Shown here piece after piece: positions 46,801 through 58,000 of a stretch of DNA of 64,000 nucleotides (position 1 is the stretch's first letter; each line of letters starts with the position of its first letter). The translations under genes were made by a program, and so were the position numbers. A model generated the notes under the pieces. The model worked only from the letters and a program-made list of their open reading frames with translations. It was not told the origin of the DNA and did no database searches. This stretch comes from Closterium sp. Naga37s-1 (lineage: Eukaryota; Streptophyta; Zygnematophyceae; Desmidiales; Closteriaceae), in NCBI GenBank assembly GCA_947471745.1, contig CANJKZ010000535.1, positions 370,001 to 434,000 of the forward strand. Reading direction: 5' to 3'.

Positions 46801-48992
46801 TTGTTTCTGTACCTCTTGGCGCTGAGATGAGATTTGCCGTCTCATGTGCTCTGCTCCCTCATGTGCTCAGCCCTCTCCCTCATGTGTTCCGCCCTCCATG
46901 ACCCACCAACAGGAGAGGACCTGTTGGCCATCGCAACGGACCAGTTGTTCCAATTCCCACCCACTCCTTGTCTCTGGCTGCGCTCTTCTCTCTCATGCTC
47001 TCTGCTCTCATGTTACCTGCTCTTCAACATTCTCCGCCCGCTCGCGTGCTCCTCCCTTTGTGTCTCCCACCAACAGGAGAGGACCTGTTGGCCATCGCAG
47101 CTGACCAGCCGTTCCGATTCCCAGCCACGTAAGCAGCTCGGGTCTTGCTGTGTGGCATGGCCGCACACTCGCAGCATGAGCAGAGGAATGGCATGGCATG
47201 GCGTGGCATGGCAAGGTTGAGTTGAGCAGCAAAGGGCATGCCAGTCACATGGCATGGTCGTCACGCATCCGCTTCCGTTTCAAAAGAGTCATTCCATGTC
47301 AGCAACAAACTGCGCGGCATGATCTTTGCCTCTTTGTTACGCCCCACGTTTGTCTGCTCTGCATGCCTTCTCTGTCGGTCATCACGTCATGTCTCTTGTG
47401 ACAGGCACTGGCAAGGGCCAGGCCACCCTGTACTCCACGAGAGAACCAAGGCGATTTTTGAGGCGCCTCAAAAAGCACTGGCAAGGGCCAGGCCGCCCTG
47501 TACTCCACTTTCCCCTACCTTTTCAACATCTCCCCCTCCCCTTCTCCCCTCCCTCCCCCTTCCATCCCCCCTCTCCCCCTGCAGCTTCACCTTTGTGGTG
47601 CGCGCCTTCTCAGTGCTGGACGGCATTGGCAAGGGGCTGGACACCAAATTTGACATCTCCGAGATTGCCAAGCCGTAAGCCCGCTCAAACCCCACTTCCC
47701 CCACCCCCCCCCCCCCTTCCCTCTCCTTCTGCTGCTCCCTTCACTTCTGCTGCTATTTGTTCCTTCTGCTGTTTCCCCAAAACCACCTTCCCCATCTCAC
47801 CCTCTCCCCATATCGCCCCGCATCCACCTATCCCCTGGACGTCCTTCGCTTCTGGGAGGTGGGCACCGAGCTCCGGCTTCTGAGTTGCCTCAAAATCCCT
47901 TCTCTTCCCTCCCATGTAACCCCTTCTCCATGCCCCCTCCCCATCTCGCCCCTCATCCAGCTATGCTCTGGAGCTCCTTCGCTTCCGGGAGGTGGGCACC
48001 GAGCTTTTCTTCAAGGTGAGCCCGCCCTTGCACTCTCGATACCTGCACACACATTTTGATTTTCAAAGCATAACATCCCCGGGCTGGTCTTCCTACACAT
48101 GCTGATGATGCCATGCCATGCGTGCGAGCGGGCTGCTTACTGTCTACATCGATGCCATTGTCATGCGTGCTTTTCCGCATCAGATTTCTTCCCCGTTCCA
48201 CCACTATCAAATGTGTCGGGTGAGCAGGACTTGAAGAAGCGGTGGGACCGCCAATCCCAGGCCTTCCGGAACCTTCTCAGGCAGCCCAGCCGCGTGGAGA
48301 AGCTTGCTGACGTCATCCTGAGACTGGTACGCAATGCGAGTTTGGATTGGGTGGACCGTGCTTTTCTTGCTGTGCTCTAGATGTCGTTTTATGCTTTTTG
48401 AGGTGGGCTGACGTTTATGATTTACTGCTGTTTCATTGTCAGGGTCACTGGACTGCACGGACGTATGCACACATATTTGCATGCATACGTTCATACCTAT
48501 GCATACCCATCCACATCCTCACTCCTCTTACTCCTCCTTGCTGATCCACAGGAGCAAGGTGACTTGAAGCTGAGAGTGCGGACTCTGGAGAACGAGAGAG
48601 CGTTCAAGAGAGTGGCGACTATGCAAAACACCATTGGCAGCGTAAGAGCCTTCTGCTTGCATGCACTGTCCACACCGCAAATGCTCGTCACTACAACATA
48701 TATTCCATGCATTCAATGCCTTTGTCTTCCGCTATATCCTTTTGTGTCTATCGGTCACATCACCGACTCCCCTCCCCCCTTAATGCCATCATTGCATTCT
48801 TTTCCATCCCTGCAGGCCATAGCAGCAGCCACCCTGATGAATGTGGCTTCAGCCATGCACATTGCCTCCCGCAAAACGCCTGCTACGTTGCTCCTGCTGG
48901 CCAGTGCCATGTTTGGCATGCGCGTTCTGATTGGTCTCATGCAAGTGAAGAAGCTGGACGAGCAGGAGAAGCTTATTATGGGTGTTGCATGA
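40869..48992 (+). CDS. ABC1K8: ABC1K8 / AtOSA1-type atypical kinase, plastid
   Basis: Member of the ABC1/UbiB atypical kinase family closest to Arabidopsis ABC1K8 (AtOSA1), a chloroplast envelope/thylakoid-associated protein linked to oxidative stress and iron handling. Fifteen exons join in phase to 784 residues: 40869-41438, 41663-41764, 42108-42308, 43053-43373, 43654-43844, 44265-44334, 44735-44778, 45252-45281, 45957-46219, 47077-47128, 47585-47674, 47961-48015, 48228-48326, 48552-48641, 48816-48992. The N-terminal ~190 residues are Ser/Ala/Arg-rich (transit peptide). Motifs: FIKIGQQFSTR (KxGQ), AAASLGQVHRARL, VVVKVQRPG (Lys), FFHADPHPGN, IFYDFGMMG (DFG). Two C-terminal hydrophobic stretches (TLMNVASAMHI, ATLLLLASAMFGMRVLIGL) should anchor it in a membrane. 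The first ATG in frame is used. Confidence 0.95.
42369..42640 (+). repeat. Donor-side copies of ABC1K8 exon 3
   Basis: Two copies of the exon-3 3' part (KEGLLRLGPTFIKIGQQFST...). The first ends CTTCAG/GTGAGA at 42479; the second is truncated after TTCTCCACC near 42635. Confidence 0.92.
42700..42982 (+). repeat. Acceptor-side copies of ABC1K8 exon 4
   Basis: Two copies of DQVPPFESDTAL...FERFDRDPIAF, at about 42709 and 42871, each followed by TGAGTC and C-rich sequence, before the complete exon at 43053. The second keeps a good CCCACAG acceptor. Confidence 0.93.
43439..43603 (+). repeat. Copies of ABC1K8 exon-4 end and exon-5 interior
   Basis: 43439-43499 repeats the exon-4 end (AKRDWVAIYDECASVLYE) with GTGGGT donor. 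43553-43577 repeats DMDYVKVP from inside exon 5, behind an AG. Confidence 0.85.
43920..44012 (+). repeat. Donor-side copy of ABC1K8 exon 5
   Basis: QMLVMEYTPGIKINRIDALD...VDRKR/GTACGG is repeated ~160 bp after the real donor at 43845. Confidence 0.92.
44354..44443. repeat. GATGCTGGT microsatellite ending in a palindrome
   Basis: A 9-bp GATGCTGGT run is followed by TTCTTGAGGCGCCTCAGAA (44425-44443), a near-perfect family member. Confidence 0.85.
45270..45444. repeat. ABC1K8 exon-8 end duplicated around a double palindrome
   Basis: The exon-8 end with donor (GATGGGAACGTAAGCTTCTC) and following intron is present at 45273-45337 and again from 45395. Between the copies lies a large hairpin (45336-45390) made of two degenerate copies of the palindrome facing each other (outer arms GTGAGTTTTGAGGCGCCT and its complement). 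Confidence 0.9.
45574..45830 (+). repeat. Acceptor-side copies of ABC1K8 exon 9
   Basis: Two partial copies of SDIREGLVEAFYGVYEKDPD (exon-like starts 45574 and 45709) precede the complete exon at 45957. The second extends to MVQMGVLVPPGD. Confidence 0.93.
46262..46630 (+). repeat. Donor-side copies of ABC1K8 exon 9
   Basis: Three copies of the exon-9 end (ERLAQQQAEAKASAPMTK...KMRLSAI) with GTGAGT donors end at about 46366, 46496 and 46624. Decay increases with distance from the real exon. Confidence 0.92.
46903..46970 (+). repeat. Acceptor-side copy of ABC1K8 exon 10
   Basis: CAACAGGAGAGGACCTGTTG and the following bases repeat the exon-10 start. It reads through ATDQLFQFP and loses the donor. 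Confidence 0.88.
47405..47508. repeat. 34-bp direct repeats flanking a perfect palindrome
   Basis: Copies at 47405-47438 and 47475-47508 (GCACTGGCAAGGGCCAGGCC...; one mismatch) flank a 36-bp insert that ends in TTTTTGAGGCGCCTCAAAAA (47455-47474). The right-hand repeat begins at the base after the palindrome. Confidence 0.96.
47820..47900 (+). repeat. Acceptor-side copy of ABC1K8 exon 12
   Basis: It repeats the exon start (P/YALELLRFREVGTEL) as YPLDVLRFWEVGTEL, ending in TTCTGAGTTGCCTCAAAA, a degenerate palindrome, about 70 bp before the real acceptor at 47960. Confidence 0.85.
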
Positions 48993-50394
48993 GTATAGTC
49001 TTAGTCCATGCTAGAATGGTGGCTCATGAGATATACTAAATGTTAACACCTGCAAACAACGTGTATTATTAGTGGCTATATCTTCATCTGAGTGTTGACA
49101 GTTGCAGCGCCACGTCCCACTGTAGTACACCCTCTTTCTCGCTAGTAGAGCATCTGGTTGCAGAACATACACGGGTTGTAGAACGTCACCACGTTCAGAA
49201 CGGTCTTGTCACCAACTGTACAAGCACAATGCGACTTATGCGGTTAGGTGATGTGATGCAACGTTACAAACAAATTTGTCCGCGTTTTCATTTGGTTGGG
49301 TAAGGTATACAGCGATAACGGAAATTTTACGCCCTTGAGCCAGTTTGTGAAGTGGTTCGGCATTTCCCCCCAGGTTGCTAGGAACGTTTTATGGCACCTG
49401 ACCGCATGAGACAAGTACTGTAGCAACGAGTCGCGCTAGGTGAAAAGGTTGAGAAAGAGGGTGTACAGCTGTTTGAGCACAACAAGAGCTCATGGCGTGG
49501 ATGAACGACTCGCGACGCGATGTGCAGTTGCTACAGTTCCATTCTCGGGATCCGATTCTGATCTACAATCACGTGAACCAGGTGATCTGACCTCACTTCT
49601 GGAAGGCTGCACTTTCGGTCTTCTAGACATCAACCTGAAAACGCCAGCCCCCTCCACCAGCAAGGCTTGTCTCGGACCCCAAGCAGCTCCAGCTCGATAG
49701 CGTCGACCTTCTTGTTCCCCAATTCTCGAAAGCTTATTGGCCCTAGCTGTGCGGCGGCGAGACGCTGAGGAAAGCATTGCAAATTCACGCCTCGGCAGCA
49801 CACATGCTTGGAAAGTTGTGCCGTTCAGATCAGAGAACAGTGCAGGTTCAGCGAGATCCTGTCAGATCATTCCCGGGTACTGTAAAGGGGCTAAACTTTC
49901 TCCCCCGCCGATGCCCAAAAACATCGTGTTTTATCTCAGGTTTGACGAATCCTAGTTATCGCAGTGAATATTGACTCTATTTCCGAACATCGAAATGCAC
50001 TGGGTAGCATAGACGAAAAACACTCCTTCCGAAACAGCCCGAAATATGGACTTCCAGGCGGATGGCATAGCAGGACAAGGAAAGCACACAACGCATCGCA
50101 TCAGCTGCCCTATCCGAGGAAGGCTGCAAGCAAACAAGCCTCGGCTCAGATGCTCACCCCCCCTCCCTTCCAGTGCTTGTCATGTCACCGCCATACGCCA
50201 CCCAGCAGCAGACCTCACCTCACACAATCACACAACAAACAAACCAACCTTCCAACCCAAAGTTCGTGCCTCTCTCAAAACTCGACCAAACCTTCCTTCG
50301 TCATCATCACCACCAGTCTGCCACCCAGCAGTAGGTGTAGTGCAGGTCCTTCGTTTGCTTCAAAGGTGCGTGAATCAAACCTCCTGCACACAGC
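48993..50394. other. Intergenic after ABC1K8-like gene
   Basis: No convincing exon was seen on either strand. It would hold the ABC1K8 3' UTR. Confidence 0.35.
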
Positions 50395-50637
50395 ATGTCT
50401 TCTCGTTCGTTCAACCAACTGAGAATCCGATACGTCCATTTACAGTATCAGGTAGACCCAAGGATTCTAGATCAGCGGGTTTGGTGCGAGGGAAGTGAGA
50501 TCGAGAGAAAGAGAGAGACAGGGCTCTGGCATTACTTGATATCGATTTTTGGATTGAGAAAGCTTGCTTTCTTATTTTTATCAATTGGCATCGTTCTCAT
50601 TACAACTGGCTTATTACAACATTTGCATCGAGATTGA
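50395..50637 (+). CDS. Small open frame with one predicted membrane segment
   Basis: An 80-residue frame from MSSRSFNQLRIRYVHLQYQV to a C-terminal LRKLAFLFLSIGIVLITTGL segment and a short basic tail. It looks like a type II signal-anchor stretch, but no downstream exon or family could be recognised. It could be an orphan exon or chance. Confidence 0.25.
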   Translation: MSSRSFNQLRIRYVHLQYQVDPRILDQRVWCEGSEIERKRETGLWHYLISIFGLRKLAFLFLSIGIVLITTGLLQHLHRD

Positions 50638-51823
50638 ACACAAGCTAGTGCATGCTAATATCACTAGCTAAGATGTACCCTATCCAAGTGGCATTAGCAA
50701 GGTGTTCTACGCTGGGGTGGGTGGTGGGGATGTTGAGTGAGCCGTTTGAAATAGAGAAACGTGGGTGGAGGGAAATGAGCTCCAACCCACGGTTTTTGTA
50801 GTTGGAGAAGGGCGTTTAGCGCGCTTCGACGATGCCAATTGTGCAGTACAAGCAGCTTCGCTTTCACAATACACAATTTAAAAAAACACAATGTGTGTTT
50901 AAAAATTATAATGTTGCGTAGCAACCCCTTTATATTTGGTAGCACTTTTTTCGGTCGACTCGAATGAACAGTGCATTTTTTGTCACTTTCCCAACGTCTG
51001 AAGCACTCGCTTTAACGTTTTGAGAATGTGTGCTTCAAATGTGTGGAGATGACAGCCACTGCTACACAAGAGTCTCCAAAAAAAGTGAAACCAAATGAGA
51101 CCAATTGTTCCAAAATCGTCGATAAATACGGCGAACGGAAACAATTGGTAGCCTTGCAATATTTTAGGGTGCATCACACACAACTGATGAGACAAAAAAA
51201 TCAACGTGGATGCAAATTACGGTATTTGCATCTACCGTATAGAACATGTGCAAAACGACAACACTCAACAACATTAAATGTCATAAAGTGAATGGCAAAA
51301 TGCATCAGCGCTACAATAGCGATGGATCCGGTATGCTAAGGCGAGCAAAGCTGCCCCAACAACGATCCCCACCTCAATTGCAGACCTGACACACTTTAAC
51401 ATGACACCTTACAACAAACACGAACGAGGACATGCGACATTGTACTGGTACAATGACGACAACGCATAACAATAATTAAGTGTCTTGGGGAGAATGCTAA
51501 AATGCATCGATGATGCAACAAAGGTTGGTCTGGCACGCTAAGGCTATTGCCCCACCGGCGATCACAACCTGAGTTGCATACACGAGGCACTTCAGCACAC
51601 GCCTTGAGACAGACACAAAACGAATCGAACAACACGACTGCACATACATATCTCACACAGGCTCACACACTCACATACACACTGACACGCACGCAAACAA
51701 GCACTGATACATACGGATAGTCAATACCCAATCATCATGAAATTCAGCTATTAATAAATAATCACTAGCCAATCACCCCTTACCCTCCCTACACCCCTCC
51801 CTCCCCCCTCCCCCCCTCCCCAC
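50638..51823. other. AT-richer gene-free interval
   Basis: No exon was recognised. An internal near-duplicate pair of ~100 bp (around 51290-51390 and 51480-51600; AAAATGCATC, GATGCAACAAAGG-type words, ACACTT/GCACTT) suggests an old duplication. Confidence 0.35.
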
Positions 51824-52000
51824 CTCCCTCCCTCCCTCCCTCCCTCCCTCCCTCCCTCCCTCCCTCCCTCCCTCCCTCCCTCCCTCCCTCCCTCCCTCCC
51901 TCCCTCCCTCCCTCCCTCCCTCCCTCTCTCCCTCCCTCCCTCCCTCCCTCCCTCCCTCCCTCCCTCCCTCCCTCCCTCCCTCCCTCCCTCCCTCCCTCCC
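51824..52000. repeat. (CCCT)n microsatellite
   Basis: About 44 near-perfect tetramers CCTC/CCCT. A similar but shorter tract lies at 60787-60850 in the histidine kinase gene. Confidence 0.98.
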
Positions 52001-52431
52001 TCATCTCCCTCCCACCCCCTCCCTCATCTCCCTTCTCTGCCAAACAAAATCAACGAATGCAGCTCACGCGCCCTGCACAGAGCAAAAACAGAGAATGCAA
52101 AGCACGCACCTCGCACAAGAAAAAGGCAAAAACAAATAATGTTCACACACTGTACAAAAAAATCAATAAAACGCATAATGCTTCCCCGCGAGGAGGCCAA
52201 GCAGGAAACTTGACAAGCAATGGAATTTTGACAACTCACAGAGGTAAAATGGTATGGCACCACAGTACTATGCCAACATGATGCAATACATTACAGCCAC
52301 CCTCACGTTCAACTTCACAATCACGCTCAACTCACTCTTGTACTCAATCTTGCACCCACTCACACACAGACACACAAAGACTCTCAACTTTCTTAGACAC
52401 TCTCTGAGAAACAAACACACAAACCTACACG

Positions 52432-53155
52432 CTCTCTCACGCGCTCTCTCACACGCACTCTCTTGCACACTCTCACGCGCACTTTCACGCGGACTCTCAC
52501 GCGCTCTCTCACGCGCTCCCTCACGCGCTCCCTCACGCGCTCTCTCACGCGCACTCTCACGCCCTCTCTCACTCGCTCCCTCACGCGTCTCTCGCGCGCT
52601 CACTCACGCGCACTCTCACGCGCTCACTCACGCGCACTCTCACGTGCACTCTCACGCGCCCTCTCACGCACCCTCTCACGCGCTCTCTCACGCGCTCCCT
52701 CACCTGCCCTCTCACGCGGCCTCTCACGCGCTTCCTCCCCTGCCCTCTCACGCGCTCCCTCACCTCACGCGGCCTCTCACGCGCACTCTCAAGCGCACAC
52801 GCACTGTCACGCACTCTCTCACGTGCACTCTCACGCGCACTTTCACGCGCTCTCTCACACACTATCTCACGCGCGCACTCTTCTTACACGCTCTCTCACG
52901 CGCACTCTCACGTGCACTCTCACGCGCACTCTCATGCGCACTCTCACGCGCACTCTCACGCGCGCTCTCACACGCACTCTCACACGCTCCCTCACGCGCA
53001 CTCTCACGCGCTCCCTCACGCGCGCTCTCACATGCGCTCTCACACGCGCTCTCACGCGCACTCTCACGCTCTCCCTCACGCGCTCTCTCACGTGCGCACT
53101 CTCACGCGCACTAACACGCGCACTTTCACGCGCTCTCTCACATGGCCTCTCACGC
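52432..53155. repeat. ~10-bp satellite, CTCTCACGCG family
   Basis: Roughly 70 degenerate copies of CTCTCACGCG / CTCCCTCACG. Frames are open on both strands (RALSRALS-like and RERVRERV-like) but are pure low-complexity repeat products. Confidence 0.95.
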
Positions 53156-53880
53156 GGCCTCCTGGCGCCAGAGCGCTAATCGCCAAGGCGCAAGGCACCA
53201 GCGCACTAGGCGCCAGCACGTTAGGTGCCAGAGCGCAAGGCGCCAGCGCGCTAGGCGCCAGCGCGCTAGGCGCCAGCGCTTTAGACGCCAGCGCGCAAGG
53301 CGCCAGCGCGCAAGGCGCCAGCCCGCACGGCGCCAGCGCGCACGGCGCCAGCGCGCACGGCGCCAGCGCGCATAGGCGCCAGCGCGCAAGGAGCCAGCGC
53401 GTTAGGCGCCAGCGCGCAAGGCGTCAGCGCGCACGGCGCCAGCGCACACGGCGCCAGCGCGCACGGCACCAGCGCGCACGGAGCCAGCGCGCATAGGCGC
53501 CAGCGCGCAAGGCGCCAGCGCATTAGGCGCCAGCGCGTTACGCGCCAGCGCGCAAGGCGCCAGCGCGCACGGCGCCAGCGCGCACGGCGCCAGCGCGCAA
53601 GGCGCCAGCGCGCACGGCGCCAGCGCGCACGGCGCCAGCGCGCACGGCGCCATCGCGCATGGCGCCAGCGCGCAAGGCACCAGCGTGCACGGCGCCAGCG
53701 CGCACGGCGCCAGCGCGACCGGCGCCAGCGCGCATAGGCGCCGGCGCGCATAGGCGCCAGCGCGTAAGGCGCCAGCGCGCAAACAGCCAGTGCGCTAGGC
53801 GCCAGCGCGTTAGGCGCCAGCGCTATACGCGCCAGCGAGTTAGGCGCCAACGCTATACGCGCCAGCGTGCTAGTTCCCGT
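53156..53880. repeat. 15-bp satellite, GGCGCCAGCGCGCAC family
   Basis: About 48 copies of a GC-rich 15-bp unit directly abutting the previous satellite. Each unit contains the self-complementary GGCGCC and GCGC. The length keeps one frame, so 5-residue peptide repeats appear in all frames; I do not call a gene. Confidence 0.96.
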
Positions 53881-54059
53881 GCGAACTCTCTCACTCGCTC
53901 TCCCTCTCTCCCTCTCTTCAAATGGTATTGCAATGCAAAAGGAGATCAATCGACAGACAGAGAACTTACGAAAAAATGTACGAAAGTAAATTATTTTTTC
54001 AGAGAGGAGGATAAATGGACCGGGAAAGGACAACGTACCTGAGAATCACGGTGCCTCAG

Positions 54060-54400
54060 AGGTAGATTCGCCTTGGCGCTCGCGCTTGGCGCCTGTCGCC
54101 AGAGGCGACGGCGGGTAGGGAAGAGGAGGCGACGACGGGGAGGGAACGGAGAGGCGACGGCGGGGAGGGAGGGAGAGGCGACGACGGGGAGGGAGGGAGA
54201 GGCGACGACGGGGAGGGAGAGGCGATGGCGGGTGAGGAGGGAAAGGCAATGGCGGGAGGGAGGGAGAGGCGATTGCTAGGGTGGGAGGAAAACGCGATTG
54301 CTGGGTCGGTGGGAGGTAGCGGACAGCAGGGTGGGAGGGAGGGGAGGGGAGGCGATGGTTGGATAGGAAGGTTTCAGGGAATGAACACTGTAGATTCTGT
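54060..54400. repeat. Purine-rich degenerate repeat GGCGACGACGGGGAGGGA
   Basis: Several ~20-24-bp units of GAGGCGACGACGGGGAGGGA, degrading towards 54400. Confidence 0.8.
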
Positions 54401-55048
54401 ACTGTGCAGTTCTTGAATTCTTGCAATCGGAGTTAGTTGCCAAAGAAGTCATGAAACATGTTTTTTCCAGAACACTACCGTGATGCTACTACATCTGGAA
54501 ACCATAACAAAACTTGGACAGTAAGAAAAAGCACACTAGATTTGGAAGCTAGTGTCACGTGAAAACACAAACGTAAACACATGATACTTGTCAGCCTCCA
54601 ACCCAACCACAACCCACTAGAACAACAACCTGATAGTATTACAATATTTTTTAGGCAATTTTTAAAATGTTTCTCAATTCTCTAACTAATATATACCATC
54701 AGAAATTCAAAACAATTAAACGAATACCATATTTTAAAATTATGAGATAGCAGAATAAGTGAATGTATTTTTATCAGTAAACGTTTTGTTTTTTCGTTCA
54801 CTGTGAATGTAACGCGTACGCAACCCTTCCGACGTTAACGTCGAATCTTGTTTTTGCTGGTGAATGGCGTGTTCTCCACGCCAGCATATATGTTCCGCAT
54901 TGCGTCTACCTGAGACCGCATTCCGGTAACCTTCTTGTTATGTATTTCCAAGAGCTAGTAGCATGCTTTAGCTTCCAGACAGTGACAGCGTTTTCATTTT
55001 TTACGGCGGCTTGCTTCACTTGTAGGCTTCAGGAGAAACTGATAAGCC
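54401..55048. other. AT-rich 5' flank of the histidine kinase
   Basis: No coding signal was seen. The base composition changes sharply from the G-rich block before it. It is the probable promoter and 5' UTR of the gene starting at 55049. Confidence 0.4.
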
Positions 55049-58000
55049 ATGGCGCCGGATATATCGACTTACCTCTTTCCCAACTACGTTCACCCGGAAG
55101 ACTGGTCCGCGTTACAGAGCTGCTTCGATACAGTGTGTAAACTTCAGTCCATCACACCACACCCTCCTGCTGCTACTGCTTCCACTGTTGACCCCTCAGA
55201 TCGTCAAGCGAGAACCGTACACTCAACGCATTTCGCTGTTTCAGAAACACATTTCGCTGGCGGGGCAATTCCTGACGTAGATCGCAGTGCAGATTGTAAC
55301 ATTCGTCTCTCCTGTCGAAGCGCTTTGACACGCGCTTCGACTTGCGGCGAGGAGTTTTTTTGGGCTCGCGTTACGGTTACTCCGCTAGACGCGGCGATTA
55401 CTCCTTTAACCGCGGTGATTACTCCTTCAGACGTCACGATTGCCCCTTTAGACCCGGCGACTACTCTTTTAGAGGGTGCGATAAATACGGCAGACAACGG
55501 GGCAAATCGTTTTAGCGACCCAGCAGGAGGAGCGAACGTGGCAGAAGATTTAGGGCTAGGCGGGGCGAGCAGAGAGGAAGACTTCGGGGAAGAGAAGGGC
55601 CGGGTTCAAACCTTGAAGGCCGCGTTTTTTCAGCGGGATTGTTGCTGCCGCTGCCACGTGCGAAGGGCTCTTACCGCGGGAGCCGATAGCGCCGATATTG
55701 ACCCAGAACCGAGTTTGCAGTGCGGAGTGGCGAGCGGGGTGGGTAGAGCGAGAAGGGAGGAAGAGGTTCGGAGGGAAACATTTTTGGAAGATTTTCAGAA
55801 AAATCAGGGTTTTGAAAAAACTCACAAATTTGTCGGAAGGGCGATTAGTGAGTCCCGCGCGGGTTTGCGCGCGGATCGGCAGGGGCAGGGCGAAGCGGAC
55901 GCGGAGAATGCGACGGGTCGTTTGGGGACGGAATGGCGGGGCGGCGGAGCGGCGGTTCATGGGGCCAGCGCGGCGGACAGAACGGTCGCTCGGCGCGCCG
56001 CTGTCCCGTCGGCGACAGTTGCGCGCGAGGCTGTCCGCGAGAGCGTTGCGGGCGGAGTTGTTGCCCAAGAGGCTGTCCCCCGGCAGAGCAGCGCGGACGG
56101 GAGTGCTGCGCGCGCCGTCTTCCCCCGCGGGAGCAGTGCGACGGAAGCAAGCGGCGCGGCGGAGGGGCTTGGCGCGGAGCGGAGGACGAAGCGGCGGAGG
56201 CATCATGCGGCTTCGGAAGGGGCAATGTCGGAACAGCCCATCTACGTAAGCCGGTTTCTCAATTCATTGTGTTTTGTGTTGCGTTGCATCGCGTTGCGTT
56301 CCATCACCATTATAGAGAGACTTACAAACGGATCCCCAGCCAACCCCCACCACCCCCTATCTCCCCCCTCCTTGCAGGATTCATTGGGCCTAGAGCGCGT
56401 ATCCTGTATGGTTTCGAAGCCCATTCCGAACCGACCCGCTCAAACCCCCCCAAACCCTCCCAACCCCGCCCAACCCCTCCCAACCCTTCCCAGGACGCTG
56501 TGCGGTCGCGTCTGGAGCGCCTCTCCTGCATGCTCCGCTCCCATTCTGACGCGGTGCCATGCCGCGCTGCCGCCGACCAATCGCAGAGCTCGAAAGACGC
56601 CGTCAGCCAATCGCAGGGGACGAGGGAGCCGGCGGTCCAATCGCAGGGCTTGAGGGGCGCAGTGAGCCAATCACAGGTCGTCATTGCGCCCTCTGGAGAA
56701 ACCGCAGCAGGAGGAATGGCAGCAGTAGCAGCACCAACAGCAGCAGAAGCAGTAGCAACAGCAGGAAGGGCAGGTGTATCGTCAGCAGCAACATTACCAG
56801 CAGCATTACCAGCAGCATTACCAGCTGTAGCAGAAGCATCAGGAATATGTGAAGGTTTAATGTCTGGTGCAGCTGTTAGTACCGACCGTATGCAGGTTGA
56901 AGAAAGTCGTTTGGGGGATAACTTGAGGGGAGGGGGGGATTCGGGCAGAGGGGGTGATTCGGGCAGAGGGGGTGATTCGGGCAGAGGGGGTGATTCGGGC
57001 AGAGGGGGTGATTCGGGCAGAGGGGGTGATTCGGGCAGAGGGGGTGATTCGGGCAGAGGGGGTGATTCAAGGGGCAAAGAAGGAGACGCTGTAGAGGGGG
57101 CGTGCAACAATGAGACTTGTGGGGATAGCGATGGTGCCTGTGACGTCAGTGGTGGTGGTAATGATGTTGATTTGGGTGCAGTGGGTGATGGTGCCGCCGC
57201 TGCTGCTGCTGTCGATGGCAGTGCTAATGCAGGTGGCGGGGCAAAACATGGTGGTCGTGGCAGCGTAACTCACAAGGGGGACAGCAGCGACGGGGGCTCG
57301 ACTATAGCGGAGCAGCTACTAGCGAGGATGGAGGAGGTGGCGAGGCTGAGTGAGGAGAACGTGCGATACAGGGCCGTGTTTGAGCTCTCCATGGTACGCA
57401 TCAACTCCAAACCCCCCTTACCCATTGTAAAACTCCAACTCTGAACACTATTTTTTGAAATCTCCCTCCTGCCATCTCTGATTCTACATGTTTGTGCTCA
57501 TCTCTCCATAGCACTCTTCAACTCCAAATCCCTATGTATTTTTCCCTATCTGTTTTTGAGTTCTCCATGGTACCAACAATTCCCTGCTACCACCACTGTT
57601 CTTATTCCCCCCTCACTCCAACTCTCACTCGGCCTCCACAGCCCCCTGCTCCTACCATTCAGGACCCCATCTTCAACTTCTCCCTGCAACGAGGCGGCCG
57701 TCAGTCACCATCCTGGGGTGCTCCTCTCCTCCCCCTTCGCTCTCTGTCCCCACACCCCCCTTCCTTCACTACCTCTTCCATTTCCATGCAGGACCCCATC
57801 TTCATCTTTCGTCTCATGAAGAGTCGATCACAGACTGCAAGGAGGCAGCTGTCACCATCCTGGGTTGCTTGCTCCTCCCTCTTCACTCTGTCCCCACCAC
57901 CCCCACACCCCTCTCCCTGCCTCTTGTCTTTCCATTCAGGACCCAATTATCATATTCCGCCTGCACGAGGAATCGATAATGGACTGCAACGAGGCAGCAG

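Noticed and set aside
52254..53179. Arg/Ser/Leu-rich repeat protein on the plus strand
   Set aside because: It is translated satellite (CTCTCACGCG)n, and frames on the opposite strand are equally open.
53156..53880. Open frames encoding Ala/Arg pentapeptide repeats
   Set aside because: The 15-bp unit keeps every frame open, and the products are pure repeat with no conserved domain.
55049..56653. Ala/Arg-rich minus-strand frames opposite the first histidine-kinase exon
   Set aside because: Composition-driven antisense frames; the plus-strand frame leads in phase into the PAS and kinase exons.
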